Part shown: positions 25,842-34,753 of the stretch, one piece after another | Layout: each line of letters opens with the position of its first letter | How positions within the stretch are numbered: position 1 is the first letter of the stretch | Assembly (NCBI GenBank): GCA_963761655.1 | Contig: CAVXHI010000003.1 | Location: 558,001-622,000 of the forward strand | Length of the DNA: 64,000 bases | Direction of reading: 5' to 3' | Source of the DNA: RYN-122 sp963761655 | GTDB taxonomy: Bacteria > Actinomycetota > Actinomycetes > Mycobacteriales > SCTD01 | Notes under the pieces: generated by a model | Databases searched by the model: none | The model's input: the letters and a program-made list of their open reading frames with translations, nothing else | Told to the model about the DNA's origin: nothing | Made by a program: the position numbers and the translations under genes

Positions 25842-26495
25842 ATGACCCTGCTCCGCCTCGACGCCAGCATCCGTACCGAGGGCTCGGCCAGCCGCGAGAT
25901 CGCCGACGTCGTCGAGCAGGAGTGGCTCGCCGCCCACCCCGGCGCGACCGTCGTCCGCCGCCACCTCGGGGTCGACCCGCTCCCGGCCTCCGCCTGGGCC
26001 GCCAGCGTCTCCGCCTCCTGGACCCCCGAGGCCGACCGCACGCCCGAGCAGCGGGCCGGGCAGGAGCTCGCCGCCGCCCTGGTCGACGAGCTGCAGGCCG
26101 CCGACGCCGTCCTGCTCGCCGTCCCGCTCTACAACTTCGGCATCCCCGCACCGCTCAAGACCTGGATCGACCTCGTCATCAGCGACCCCCGCGCGGGCGC
26201 CGGCTCGGCCCCCGTCCTCACGGGCAAGCCCGTCGTCCTCGCCACGGTCCGCGGCGGCTCCTACGCCGCGGGCACCCCGCGCGAGGGCTGGGACCACTCG
26301 ACGCCGTACCTGCGCCGGATCCTCGGTGACGTGTGGGGCGCCGACCTCACCGTCGTCGAGCGGGAGTTCACCCTGGTCGGCGTCAACCCGGCGCTGGACG
26401 CGTTCACGGACCAGGCCGCCGACATGCAGCAGAAGGCCCTGTCCGCGGCCCGCGAGGCCGGCCAGGCGCTCGGCCTGCACCAGGCCGCCGCCTAG
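25842..26495 (+). CDS. azoR: FMN-dependent NADH-azoreductase (AzoR family)
   Basis: A 217-residue flavodoxin-fold reductase of quinones and azo compounds. N-terminal FMN phosphate loop LRLDASIRTEGSASREI near residues 4-20; VPLYNFGIPAPLKTWIDLVI near 94-113, the FMN-binding block of AzoR (NFGIP); then PVVLATVRGGSY and DLTVVEREFTLVG. ATG start, AAGGA upstream. Divergent from a MarR gene, an arrangement seen for electrophile- or quinone-responsive reductases. Confidence 0.92.
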   Translation: MTLLRLDASIRTEGSASREIADVVEQEWLAAHPGATVVRRHLGVDPLPASAWAASVSASWTPEADRTPEQRAGQELAAALVDELQAADAVLLAVPLYNFGIPAPLKTWIDLVISDPRAGAGSAPVLTGKPVVLATVRGGSYAAGTPREGWDHSTPYLRRILGDVWGADLTVVEREFTLVGVNPALDAFTDQAADMQQKALSAAREAGQALGLHQAAA

Positions 26496-26508
26496 CGGTG
26501 GGTCCCGC

Positions 26509-27099
26509 TCAGAAGAGGCGGTAGGCGGCGCGGGAGACCGTGAAGCCGTGGCGGCCCCGGACCGTCCGGCACGTCGTCCCGGTGCGGGCGCTCGTGCACG
26601 ACACGACGCCGTTGGTGAGGGTGTCGCCGTACGCGAGCGTCGAGCTCGGCTCGCCCGAGAAGGTGTCGCTGACGCAGCCGAACTCCGCGACGCCGGCGCC
26701 GGGGACGACGCTGAGCTCGCCGCCCCAGTCGAACTCGCAGTCGGCCGGCTTCGGCGGGGGCGTGAAGGTGCGGTCGGCGATCTCGCAGGCCGCGGCCCGG
26801 TCCGACAGCGCGCAGACGATGTTGCCGGTGGGCGACCGCACGAAGACCTCCGTGCTCGCCGGGACGGTCCGGGTCCGGCCCGCGGGCGTCGGCGTCACGG
26901 GGGCGGCACTGCGGGGTCCGGCACTGCTGGGTCCGGCACTGCTGGGTCCGGCACTGGTGGGTCCGGCGCTGCTCGGTGCCGGGCCCGTCTGCACCGGGGG
27001 GAGCTCGGACGGCAGCGCCCTCGGCGGGCCGTCCCCGGAGCAGCCGGCCAGGCCGACGAGCAGGGGCAGCAGCACGAGGCGGAGCGCGACCCGGCTCAT
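26509..27099 (-). CDS. DUF6636-like lipoprotein with SAGP repeats
   Basis: A 196-residue lipoprotein. Signal peptide with lipobox LVGLAGC at about residues 14-20, so lipid-anchored through that Cys. Residues 22-75 are a Pro/Ser/Ala/Gly linker containing SAGP units in tandem. The folded C-terminal domain has six or more cysteines (GNIVCALSDRAAACEI, DCEFDWGG, EFGCVSDTF, VSCTSARTGTTCRTV) and ends GRHGFTVSRAAYRLF, the pattern of DUF6636. Function unknown; probably disulphide-bonded and extracellular. It lies 2 bp downstream of the enoyl-CoA hydratase stop on the same strand. Confidence 0.8.
   Translation of the reverse strand: MSRVALRLVLLPLLVGLAGCSGDGPPRALPSELPPVQTGPAPSSAGPTSAGPSSAGPSSAGPRSAAPVTPTPAGRTRTVPASTEVFVRSPTGNIVCALSDRAAACEIADRTFTPPPKPADCEFDWGGELSVVPGAGVAEFGCVSDTFSGEPSSTLAYGDTLTNGVVSCTSARTGTTCRTVRGRHGFTVSRAAYRLF
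26911..26970 (-). repeat. Short tandem DNA repeat encoding SAGP units
   Basis: Five or so imperfect copies of a 15-bp unit containing GGTCCGGCACTG code the SAGP(S/T) linker of the lipoprotein. It can vary in copy number by slippage. Confidence 0.6.
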
Positions 27100-27101
27100 G
27101 G

Positions 27102-27893
27102 TCAGCGGCCCTGGAAGTCGGGCGTGCGCTTCTCCTTGAACGCGGCCTGCGCCTCGCGGTAGTCGTCGGTCGACTGCACGACGGCCATGTGCGAGCTGAT
27201 GAGGTCGAGGCTGGTGCGCAGGTCGATCGAGGCCGACTGCTGCACGGTCCGCTTGATCACCCCGACGGCGACCGGCGACATCCCGCAGAGCTGCCGGGCG
27301 AAGGTGCGGGTCTGCTCGTGCAGCTCGGTGTGGTCGTAGACCCGGTTGGCCATGCCGATGCGGACGGCCTCCTCGCCGTCGATGAAGTCGCCGGTCAGCA
27401 GCAGCTCGAGCGCCTTCGCGGGACCGACCAGCCGCGGCAGGAACCACGCGCCGCCGTCACCGGGGACGAGCCCCACCTTGATGTAGCCCTCGGACAGCCG
27501 GGCCCGCCGGGACACGAAGCGCATGTCGCACATGAGGGCCATGTCCAGGCCGGCCCCGACCGCCACGCCGTCGACCGCGGCGATCAGCGGCTTGTCCAGC
27601 CGCTCGACGGCGCGGGCGACCTTGTGCACGCCGTGCGTGAGCATCCGCTTGCGGGCCAGCGGCACGTCCTCGACCTGCTGCAGGACGGACAGGTCGATGC
27701 CCGAGCAGAACGCGTCCCCGGCCCCGGTGGTGATGACGACCCGGACGCCGTCGTCCTCGGTGGCCTGGACGAGGGCGTCAGCCCACGCGTCGATCATCTC
27801 GAGCGTGAAGGCGTTCTTGCGGGTCGGGTTGTCGAGCGTGATCGTGGCGATCTGCTCGGACACCTCGTAGCGCAGCATCGGGTCCGTGGTCAT
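27102..27893 (-). CDS. Enoyl-CoA hydratase/isomerase family protein
   Basis: A 263-residue crotonase. N-terminal TITLDNPTRKNAFTLEMIDAW, oxyanion segment GAGDAFCSGIDLSVLQQ near residues 57-73, and IAAVDGVAVGAGLDMALMCD near 107-126; the catalytic Glu region is SEGYIKVGLVPGDGGAWFLPRLVG, where the first catalytic position is Glu (SEG) and the second is Asp (GDGG) instead of the usual Glu. That could favour isomerase or another crotonase activity. Hydrates or isomerises an enoyl-CoA. ATG start. Ahead of the lipoprotein by 2 bp and behind the hypothetical gene by 37 bp. Confidence 0.9.
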   Translation of the reverse strand: MTTDPMLRYEVSEQIATITLDNPTRKNAFTLEMIDAWADALVQATEDDGVRVVITTGAGDAFCSGIDLSVLQQVEDVPLARKRMLTHGVHKVARAVERLDKPLIAAVDGVAVGAGLDMALMCDMRFVSRRARLSEGYIKVGLVPGDGGAWFLPRLVGPAKALELLLTGDFIDGEEAVRIGMANRVYDHTELHEQTRTFARQLCGMSPVAVGVIKRTVQQSASIDLRTSLDLISSHMAVVQSTDDYREAQAAFKEKRTPDFQGR

Positions 27894-27930
27894 GGGCGGA
27901 CCCTACGGCCGGGGCTCGTGGTCGAGGCGG

Positions 27931-28272
27931 TCAGCCCTCGAGGACGGTCGCCAGAGCCTCCGCGGCGCCCAGCTCGGCCCTGAACTCCAGGTAGTCGGCG
28001 TACTGGTCGTTGGTGATCGGCGTCGTCGGCACGTAGACCGTGTGCTTCTCGTAGCCGCCGGCCCGGACCGAGATGCCGACGACCACGACGTCGTCGGCGT
28101 CCTCGCGGATCACCCGCACCGGGACGTCGAACGCCCGGGCCCCGAGCCCTCCCGCTGCCTGCAGGGCCGCCGAGCAGGACAGGTCGTTGACCGTCGCCTG
28201 CTTGAGGCGCACCGGCTCGATCGCGGTGACCTGGCGCTTGACCCGGTCGCGGACGCTCAGCACGGTCGCCAT
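27931..28272 (-). CDS. Small conserved-looking hypothetical protein
   Basis: A 113-residue soluble protein: LKQATVNDLSCSAALQAAGGLG, a central strand block VPVRVIREDADDVVVVGISVRAGG, and TVYVPTTPITNDQYADYLEFRAELG. No signal peptide, no membrane helix. I do not recognise the family. Codon use is the same as the neighbours' and it fits between icmF (17 bp) and the crotonase (37 bp) on the same strand, so it is probably a real member of that transcript. Confidence 0.65.
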   Translation of the reverse strand: MATVLSVRDRVKRQVTAIEPVRLKQATVNDLSCSAALQAAGGLGARAFDVPVRVIREDADDVVVVGISVRAGGYEKHTVYVPTTPITNDQYADYLEFRAELGAAEALATVLEG

Positions 28273-28289
28273 GACCGGAGACTAGGGGC

Positions 28290-31200
28290 TCAGACCGAGC
28301 GCCGGTACTGGCCGCCCACCTCGAAGAAGGCGTCGCTGATCTGGCCGAGGGACGCGACCCGGACGGCGTCCATGAGGGCGGCGAACACGTTGCCCCCGCC
28401 CATCGCGGCCTCCTGCAGGGCGCGCAGCGCGGCCGGCGCCTCGGACTCGTGCCGGCGGTGGAAGTCGGCGAGCCGGTCGAGCTGGCTCTTCTTCTCCGCC
28501 TCGGTGGCGCGGGCCAGCTCCACCGTCGGCTGCTCCTCGTCGGCGTGCGGGTTGCGGAAGGTGTTCACGCCGATGATCGGCAGCGAGCCGTCGTGCTTCC
28601 TGTGCTCGTAGAGCATCGACTCGTCCTGGATGCGCCCGCGCTGGTACCCGGTCTCCATCGCGCCGAGGACACCGCCGCGCTCGGCGATCCGGTCGAACTC
28701 CTCGAGCACCGCGGCCTCGACGAGGTCGGTCAGCTCGTCGAGGACGTAGGACCCCTGCAGCGGGTTCTCGTTCATCGACAGGCCCCACTCCTGGTCGATG
28801 ATCATCTGGATCGCCAGGGCCCGGCGCACCGACTCCTCGGTCGGGGTCGTGACGGCCTCGTCGTAGGCGTTGGTGTGCAGGGAGTTGGCGTTGTCGTAGA
28901 GCGCGCACAGGGCCTGCAGCGTCGTGCGGATGTCGTTGAAGTCCATCTCCTGCGCGTGCAGGGACCGCCCGGACGTCTGCACGTGGTACTTCAGCTTCTG
29001 CGAGCGCTCGGACGCGCCGTACTTCTCCTTCATCGCGACGGCCCAGATGCGGCGGGCCACCCGGCCGAGCACGGTGTACTCGGCGTCCATGCCGTTGGAG
29101 AAGAAGAAGGACAGGTTCGGGGCGAAGTCGTCGATGGCCATGCCGCGCTCGAGGTAGGCCTCGACGTAGGTGAAGCCGTTCGAGAGCGTGAAGGCCAGCT
29201 GGCTGATCGGGTTCGCCCCGGCCTCGGCGATGTGGTAGCCGGAGATGCTCACGGAGTAGAAGTTCTGCACCTTCTTCTCGACGAACCACTGCTGGATGTC
29301 GGCCATGGCGCGCAGCGCGAACTCGGTCGAGAAGATGCAGGTGTTCTGGCCCTGGTCCTCCTTGAGGATGTCGGCCTGCACCGTGCCGCGGACGTTCTGC
29401 AGCACCCACTCGCGGACGACGGCAGGGTCGTCGTCGGGGTGCGCCTCGAGCCGCTGGTCGATCGCGGTGTTGAGGAACATCGCCAGGATCGCCGGGGCGG
29501 GACCGTTGATGGTCATGGACACCGACGTCGACGGCGAGCACAGGTCGAACCCGCCGTAGAGCACCTTCATGTCGTCGAGCGTGGCGATGGAGACGCCGGA
29601 CGTGCCGACCTTGCCGTAGATGTCGGGGCGGAGGTCGGGGTCGCGGCCGTAGAGGGTCACGGAGTCGAACGCCGTGGACAGCCGGGTGGCGGGCGAGCCG
29701 GAGGACAGCACCTGGAAGCGCCTGTTGGTGCGGAAGGCGTCGCCCTCGCCGGCGAACATGCGGGCCGGCGCCTCGCCCACGCGCTTGAACGGGAAGACCC
29801 CTGCGGTGAACGGGAAGTACCCCGGCACGTTCTCGCGGCGCAGGAAGGAGACGAGCTCCCCGGAGTCCTGCGTGCGGGGCAGGGACACCCGGCGGACCTT
29901 GTTGCCGGACAGGGTCTCGCGGGTGAGCGGCGTGTGGATCTCCTTGCCGCGGACGGTGTAGACGAGCTCGTCGCCGGAGTACTCCTCGACCCGGGCCGGC
30001 CAGCTGTCGAGCAGCGCCTGGACGTCGGGGGCCAGCTGCGTGCTCTCCAGCAGGGCGTCGATCTCGGCGGGGGTCTGCACCAGCTCGCGCGTCGTCTGCA
30101 GGGCCTGCCGCTGACGGGCCAGGGCGGCCTGGGCCTCGGTCTGCTCGTGGTAGCCCCGGACCGTCGCGGCGATCTCCGACAGGTAGCGCTCGCGGGCGGG
30201 CGGGAGCACCGACGTCAGGCCGGTGGACACGCGCCCCTCGACGGCGGGCAGCACGCCGGGCGACAGGCCCAGCAGGCCGCGCAGGTGCTGGTAGAGCGCG
30301 GTGACGCCGTCGTCGTTGAAGCGGGCGGCGGACGTGCCGAAGACCGGCTGGTCCTCCCACGAGCCGGAGAAGCCGGACCGGTTGCGGGCGACGGTGCGGG
30401 CGACGTCGCGCCGGGCGTCCTCGGCCCCGCGACGCTCGAACTTGTTGATGGCGACGACGTCGGCGTGGTCGAGCATGTCGATCTTCTCGAGCTGGCTGCT
30501 CGCGCCGTACTCCGGCGTCATGACGTAGAGGGAGACGTCGCAGTGGTCGGTGATGCTCGCGTCGCCCTGCCCGACGCCGGGGGTCTCGACGACGACGAGG
30601 TCGAAGCCGGCCGCCCGGCAGGCGGTGATGACGTCGTCGAGGTGCTCGGGGACGGCGGCGTTGCCGCGGCTGGCCAGGCTGCGGAAGAACGTGCGGTCGG
30701 GGGCGAGGCTGTTCATGCGGATCCGGTCGCCGAGCAGCGCGCCGCCGCCCTTGCGCCGGGTCGGGTCGATGGCGATGACCGCGACCTGCAGCTTGTCCTC
30801 CTGGTCGAGGCGCAGCCGGCGCAGCAGCTCGTCGGTGAGCGAGCTCTTGCCGGAGCCGCCGGTGCCGGTGATGCCGAGGACCGGGACGTCCCGGGCCCTG
30901 CTCTGCAGCGCCTCGCGCAGCTGCGGGTCCCGCCCGCTCTCCAGCACCGTGATCGCCCGCGCCAGGGCGGCGGCGTCCCCCGACACGACGTCGTCGACGG
31001 AGACGGTGCTGGCCGCGAGGTCGACGTCGCAGGCCTTGACGAGCTCGTTGATCATCCCGGCGAGGCCGAGGCGCTGGCCGTCCTCGGGGGCGAAGATCTT
31101 GACCCCGCGGCTCTTCAGCAGGGCGATCTCCTCGGGGACGATCACGCCGCCGCCGCCGCCGAAGACCTGCACGTGGCCGGCGCCGAGCTCGGTCAGGCGC

Positions 31201-31457
31201 TCCTTGAGGTAGGTGAAGTACTCGACGTGGCCGCCCTGGTAGGAGCTGATCGCGACGCCCTGGACGTCCTCCTGCAGGCACGCCGTGACGACGGCCTCCA
31301 CCGAGCGGTCGTGGCCGAGGTGGATGACCTCGACGCCCTGCGCCTGCAGGACCCTGCGCATGATGTTGATCGCGGCGTCGTGGCCGTCGAACAGCGAGGC
31401 CGCCGAGACGAAGCGCACGGGGTTCACGGGGACGTGCAGCACGACGGGCTCCGTCAC
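28290..31457 (-). CDS. icmF: Fused isobutyryl-CoA mutase (IcmF)
   Basis: A 1055-residue coenzyme B12 enzyme that interconverts isobutyryl-CoA and n-butyryl-CoA (and weakly isovaleryl/pivaloyl-CoA), with its own GTPase chaperone built in. Order of domains: B12-binding domain, about residues 10-145, with D24-G-H26 (lower axial His; the DxHxxG Gly is Ala), SSYQGGH and GGGGG; MeaI-type G domain, about 190-420, with P-loop GTGGSGKSS at 198-206, ETPGVGQGD near 291 and NKFERRG near 338; linker, about 420-530; TIM-barrel mutase, about 530-1055, with FPFTAGVFPFKR and DICSPSTSVSMTING-like substrate loop. GTG start with AGGAG upstream. A MarR gene lies directly upstream on the same strand. Confidence 0.96.
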   Translation of the reverse strand: MTEPVVLHVPVNPVRFVSAASLFDGHDAAINIMRRVLQAQGVEVIHLGHDRSVEAVVTACLQEDVQGVAISSYQGGHVEYFTYLKERLTELGAGHVQVFGGGGGVIVPEEIALLKSRGVKIFAPEDGQRLGLAGMINELVKACDVDLAASTVSVDDVVSGDAAALARAITVLESGRDPQLREALQSRARDVPVLGITGTGGSGKSSLTDELLRRLRLDQEDKLQVAVIAIDPTRRKGGGALLGDRIRMNSLAPDRTFFRSLASRGNAAVPEHLDDVITACRAAGFDLVVVETPGVGQGDASITDHCDVSLYVMTPEYGASSQLEKIDMLDHADVVAINKFERRGAEDARRDVARTVARNRSGFSGSWEDQPVFGTSAARFNDDGVTALYQHLRGLLGLSPGVLPAVEGRVSTGLTSVLPPARERYLSEIAATVRGYHEQTEAQAALARQRQALQTTRELVQTPAEIDALLESTQLAPDVQALLDSWPARVEEYSGDELVYTVRGKEIHTPLTRETLSGNKVRRVSLPRTQDSGELVSFLRRENVPGYFPFTAGVFPFKRVGEAPARMFAGEGDAFRTNRRFQVLSSGSPATRLSTAFDSVTLYGRDPDLRPDIYGKVGTSGVSIATLDDMKVLYGGFDLCSPSTSVSMTINGPAPAILAMFLNTAIDQRLEAHPDDDPAVVREWVLQNVRGTVQADILKEDQGQNTCIFSTEFALRAMADIQQWFVEKKVQNFYSVSISGYHIAEAGANPISQLAFTLSNGFTYVEAYLERGMAIDDFAPNLSFFFSNGMDAEYTVLGRVARRIWAVAMKEKYGASERSQKLKYHVQTSGRSLHAQEMDFNDIRTTLQALCALYDNANSLHTNAYDEAVTTPTEESVRRALAIQMIIDQEWGLSMNENPLQGSYVLDELTDLVEAAVLEEFDRIAERGGVLGAMETGYQRGRIQDESMLYEHRKHDGSLPIIGVNTFRNPHADEEQPTVELARATEAEKKSQLDRLADFHRRHESEAPAALRALQEAAMGGGNVFAALMDAVRVASLGQISDAFFEVGGQYRRSV

Positions 31458-31476
31458 GGAGGACTCCTGGAACTAG

Positions 31477-31488
31477 TAGGACGTCCTA
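31477..31488. promoter_or_regulatory. TAGGACGTCCTA palindrome upstream of icmF
   Basis: A 12-bp perfect palindrome, flanked by CTAG at 31473-31476 and 31486-31489, in the 51-bp gap between the MarR gene and icmF, 20 bp before the icmF start. Probable binding site of the MarR regulator. Confidence 0.55.
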
Positions 31489-31508
31489 GGAACGTACGCG
31501 CCCTCGTG

Positions 31509-32012
31509 CTAGAAGTCACCCGCCTGCTTGCGCAGCGCCCGGAGCACCCCCACCAGGGTCGGGACCCGGCGGACGGGCACCCCCGGGTCGGCGAACACGC
31601 CCGCGTTCAGCACCTCGGTGGCCTGCCGCGCGGTGCGCGCCCCCTCCTCGGTCAGCTCCACCAGCAGGGCGCGGCCGTCGTCGGGGTGCGGCCGGCGCCG
31701 GACGAGGGCGGCGGCCTCGAGCCGGTCGATCGCGTTGGTCACGCTGGTCGGGTGCACCTGCAGGCGGCCGGCGAGGGTCTTCATGGGCAGGACCCCGGCA
31801 CGGCTGAACAGCAGCAGCATGAGGACCTCGTAGCGGGCGAACGACAGCCCGTGCGGCTTGAGCGCCTCCTCCGTGCGGGCCAGCAGGATCTGCTGGGCGC
31901 GCATCACCGAGGTCACCGCGGCCATGCCGTCGGCCGCGCCCTCCCAGCCGTGGCGCACCCACTGCCGGCGGGCCTCCTCGACCGGGTCGAGGGGGAGCCG
32001 GCCGGTCGTCAC
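31509..32012 (-). CDS. MarR-family regulator upstream of icmF
   Basis: A 167-residue MarR protein. Winged helix about residues 65-120 (MKTLAGRLQVHPTSVTNAIDRLEAAALVRRRPHPDDGRALLVELTEEG). The N-terminus LPLDPVEEARRQWVRHGWEG matches a MarR subgroup common in Actinobacteria and often adjacent to icmF. The GTG at 32012 is preferred because it gives the usual N-terminus and leaves room for a promoter; an ATG at 32039 would overlap the divergent start. Likely senses an acyl-CoA or acid and represses icmF. Confidence 0.85.
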   Translation of the reverse strand: MTTGRLPLDPVEEARRQWVRHGWEGAADGMAAVTSVMRAQQILLARTEEALKPHGLSFARYEVLMLLLFSRAGVLPMKTLAGRLQVHPTSVTNAIDRLEAAALVRRRPHPDDGRALLVELTEEGARTARQATEVLNAGVFADPGVPVRRVPTLVGVLRALRKQAGDF

Positions 32013-32022
32013 CCCGTCACCG

Positions 32023-32037
32023 TAGGGTGGTAGTGCC
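32023..32037 (+). promoter_or_regulatory. -10 for the TIM-barrel gene, short or no leader
   Basis: TAGGGT at 32023-32028, 9 nt before ATG 32038; no clear ribosome site. Confidence 0.5.
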
Positions 32038-32889
32038 ATGTCCGACTCCTCCGCACCCGTGACCGTCCGGGTCCCGGAGGCACGCGTCGCCCTGGCCACG
32101 CCGAGCGTCTACCCGCAGTCGACCGCGGACGCCTTCGAGATCGCCGCCCGCCTCGGCTACGACGGCGTCGAGGTCATGATCTGGACCGACCCGGTCAGCC
32201 AGGACGTCGACGCGCTGCGCCGGCTGTCGGACTACCACGAGATCCCGATCCTGTCGGTCCACGCCCCCTGCCTCGTCATCAGCCAGCGGGTCTGGGGGAC
32301 CGACCCGTGGGCGAAGCTCGTCCGGTCCAAGGACGCCGCCGAGACGCTCGGTGCGGAGACCGTCGTCGTGCACCCGCCGTTCCGGTGGCAGCGCGACTAC
32401 GCCCGGCAGTTCCTCGGCGGGATCCAGCAGATGGCCGGCGAGACCGACGTGAAGTTCGCGGTGGAGAACATGTTCCCGCTGCGGGCCCGCGGCCGGGAGG
32501 TGACGCCGTACTCCCCCGACTGGGACCCCACCGAGGAGGACTACCGGCACTTCACCCTCGACCTCTCCCACACGAGCGTGAGCCAGTCCGACGCCCTCGC
32601 CATGGGCGCGAAGATGGGCGACCGGCTCGCCCACGTCCACATGGCCGACGGCGGCGGGAGCGCCCGCGACGAGCACCTCGTCCCCGGGCGCGGCACGCAG
32701 CCGTGCGCCGAGCTGCTCGAGGGCCTGGCCGTGCAGGGCTTCGACGGCCTCGTCGTCGTCGAGGTCAGCACCCGCAGGGCCGAGGACCGGGCCGAGCGGG
32801 AGGCCGACCTCGCCGAGGCGCTGGCCTTCACGCGCCTCAACCTGGCGGCGCCCGCACAGGACGTCAGCGGCGGGCTCCGGGCCCGCTGA
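32038..32889 (+). CDS. Sugar phosphate isomerase/epimerase-type TIM-barrel protein
   Basis: A 283-residue AP-endonuclease-2-like TIM barrel. Metal-ligand positions are visible: LGYDGVEVMIW (Glu), LSVHAPCLVIS (His), TVVVHPPFRWQRDY (His), FAVENMFPLRAR (Glu), FTLDLSHTSVSQSDAL (Asp/His), LAHVHMADGGG (His) and VVVEVSTRRAEDRAER (Glu). These match divalent-metal sugar isomerases/epimerases, but this subgroup has no assigned substrate. Divergent from the MarR/icmF unit with a 25-bp gap. Confidence 0.84.
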   Translation: MSDSSAPVTVRVPEARVALATPSVYPQSTADAFEIAARLGYDGVEVMIWTDPVSQDVDALRRLSDYHEIPILSVHAPCLVISQRVWGTDPWAKLVRSKDAAETLGAETVVVHPPFRWQRDYARQFLGGIQQMAGETDVKFAVENMFPLRARGREVTPYSPDWDPTEEDYRHFTLDLSHTSVSQSDALAMGAKMGDRLAHVHMADGGGSARDEHLVPGRGTQPCAELLEGLAVQGFDGLVVVEVSTRRAEDRAEREADLAEALAFTRLNLAAPAQDVSGGLRAR

Positions 32890-32905
32890 CAGCGGACTCC
32901 CAGGC
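32886..32905 (+). promoter_or_regulatory. CTGACAG-N4-CTCCCAGG site upstream of the sensor kinase
   Basis: CTGACAG at 32886-32892 and CTCCCAGGC from 32897, 18 of 20 bases identical to the site at 43784 upstream of the HtrA protease. A GAGACT -10-like hexamer at 32914-32919 leaves 7 nt to the GTG 32927. Confidence 0.5.
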
Positions 32906-32926
32906 CGGGCTGGGAGACTCGCGCAC

Positions 32927-34355
32927 GTGACGAGCAGCGGCCTGGCGGAGCGGGTGCCGCTGCGCACCCTCGTGCTGTCCCTGCTGCTCGCGACCGTCGC
33001 GCTGGTCGTCCTGCTGACGTCGGTCGCCGGCGTCGTCGCGCTGCGCGGCTACCTGCTCGACCGGGTCGACGACCAGCTGGTCGAGACGGTGCAGCGGGCG
33101 GTCGGCCCGCGCGACCGCCCCCGGGGAGGCGGCCGGTTCGCCCCGCCCGGCACGTCGTTCACCGCGCTGGTCGACCCCAGCGGCGCCGTGCTCCCCCAGG
33201 GCGTGGACGACGACGACGCCGCCGACGGCCCGCAGCTCCCCGCCCTGGACGCCGACGCGGTCCGCCGCCTCGAGGGGCCGTTCACCGTGCGGGGCGCCCG
33301 CGGCGGGTCGGACTGGCGGGTGGGCGTGCAGCCGCTGCCGTCCGGGTCCGCCGTCGTCGTCGCGCTGCCGCTGGAGGGCGTCGACGCGACCGTGCACCGG
33401 CTGCTCCTCATCGACCTGCTCGTCGGCCTCGGCGCGCTGCTGGCCGCCGGCGCCCTGGGGGCCGCCGGCGTGCGGCGCTCGCTCCGGCCGCTGACCGTCG
33501 TCGAGTCGACCGCGGAGGCCATCGCCGCCGGCGACCTGTCCGTGCGGGTGCCCGTCGCCGGTCCGACCACCGAGGTCGGGAGCCTCGCGACGTCGTTCAA
33601 CAGCATGGTCGACCGCTTCGAGACGGCGTACGGGGCGCAGCAGACGTCGGAGGCCGAGGCCCGCGCGTCCGAGGAGCGGATGCGCCGGTTCGTCGGGGAC
33701 GCCAGCCACGAGCTGCGGACGCCGCTGACCTCCATCCGCGGCTTCGCCGAGCTCTACCGCCAGGGCGCCGTCCCGCCCGAGACGCTCCCCCGCGTCGTGC
33801 GCCGGATCGAGGACGAGGCGTCGCGCATGGGTCTGCTCGTCGACGACCTGCTGCTGCTCGCCCGGCTCGACCAGCAGCGCCCCCTCGAGCGCTCCCGGGT
33901 CGACCTCCTGACCGTCGCGGCCGACGTCGTGCACGACGCCGCCGCGGTCACCGACCACGAGGTCCGCCTCGTGCCGCCCGACCGGACCGCCGGCCGTCGT
34001 CCTCGGCGACGACGCGCGGCTGCGGCAGGTGCTCGGCAACCTGGTGGCCAACGCCACGACGCACACACCGGCCGGGACGACGGTGGAGCTGGCGCTCGCG
34101 GGGGACGACACCACCGTGGTGGTCGAGGTGCGCGACGACGGTCCGGGGATGGAGCCCGACGTCGCCGCCCGGGTGTTCGAGCGCTTCTACCGGGCGGACA
34201 CCAGCCGCACCCGCGGGGCGCGGAGCACGACCGGCAGCGGTCTCGGGCTCTCGATCGTCGCCGCCCTGGTCGCGGCCCACGACGGCACGGTCGACGTCGA
34301 CAGCACGCCCGGCCGCGGGACGACGGTGCGCGTCCGGCTGCCGCGGGCCTCGTGA
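32927..34355 (+). CDS. Membrane sensor histidine kinase, frame broken in the ATPase domain
   Basis: About 475 residues after repair. TM1 near residues 10-38 (TLVLSLLLATVALVVLLTSVAGVVAL), a periplasmic domain of about 115 residues, TM2 near 158-180 (LIDLLVGLGALLAAGALGAAGV), HAMP to about 240, H-box FVGDASHELRTPLTSIRGF, then N-box VLGNLVANATTHTP, G1 VRDDGPGM, F-box FERFYRAD and G2 GSGLGLSIVAALV. The break is one extra base at about 33981-33985 (VRLVPPD, then GPPAVVLGDDARLRQ). The N-box is partly degenerate in spacing only; all phosphotransfer residues exist. No response regulator is adjacent. GTG start; its stop overlaps the next gene. Confidence 0.9.
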
Positions 34356-34753
34356 CCCCCGCCCTGCGGCTGGTGCTGTCCGCGGTCGCGGCCGTCGTGC
34401 TGCCCGCGGCCGGGGTGACGTCCTACGTCCTGAGCGACGCCCACGCCGGGCACGACCCGCTGCACTCCCTGCAGCAGCTCGACCTGCTCTACCTGGACGA
34501 GCCCGCACCGGGCGTCGACGCCCCCACCGACGGCCGGCCGGTGCTGGTCCTGCTGTGCGACGGCTGCCGGGTCCCGGACGTCGCGCGGGCCTCGGTCCTG
34601 GTGCGGCCCGAGCTGGCGCAGGACTACGGCGTCGTCGAGGGACGCACGGGCTACGCGCTGGTCGACCGGCGCGGGCACGTCCGGTACCGGACCGTCGACC
34701 CTGCACCGGCTGCGCACGCCCGGGAGATCCAGACCCTGCTGGACGGCCTGTGA
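34352..34753 (+). CDS. Exported or membrane-anchored thioredoxin-fold-like protein
   Basis: A 133-residue protein with an N-terminal signal/anchor helix (LRLVLSAVAAVVLPAAGVTSYVL). The rest resembles a truncated thioredoxin fold: PVLVLLCDGCRVPDV holds a CxxC (CDGC), and YALVDRRGHVRYRTVDPA has the strand-Gly-strand pattern seen after the cis-Pro region in AhpC/TlpA-type proteins. The classic WCxxC is absent. Start GTG overlaps the kinase stop (GTGA) and its stop overlaps the next GTG, so kinase, this protein and the next form a coupled set. An envelope redox role is possible but not shown. Confidence 0.68.
   Translation: MTPALRLVLSAVAAVVLPAAGVTSYVLSDAHAGHDPLHSLQQLDLLYLDEPAPGVDAPTDGRPVLVLLCDGCRVPDVARASVLVRPELAQDYGVVEGRTGYALVDRRGHVRYRTVDPAPAAHAREIQTLLDGL

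Noticed and set aside
28449..32033. A 1194-codon open frame on the plus strand across icmF and the MarR gene
   Set aside because: It is antisense to icmF, whose every domain is recognisable. The long frame is a by-product of strong third-position GC; its translation is low-complexity (Val/Gly/Asp/His-rich) without domains.
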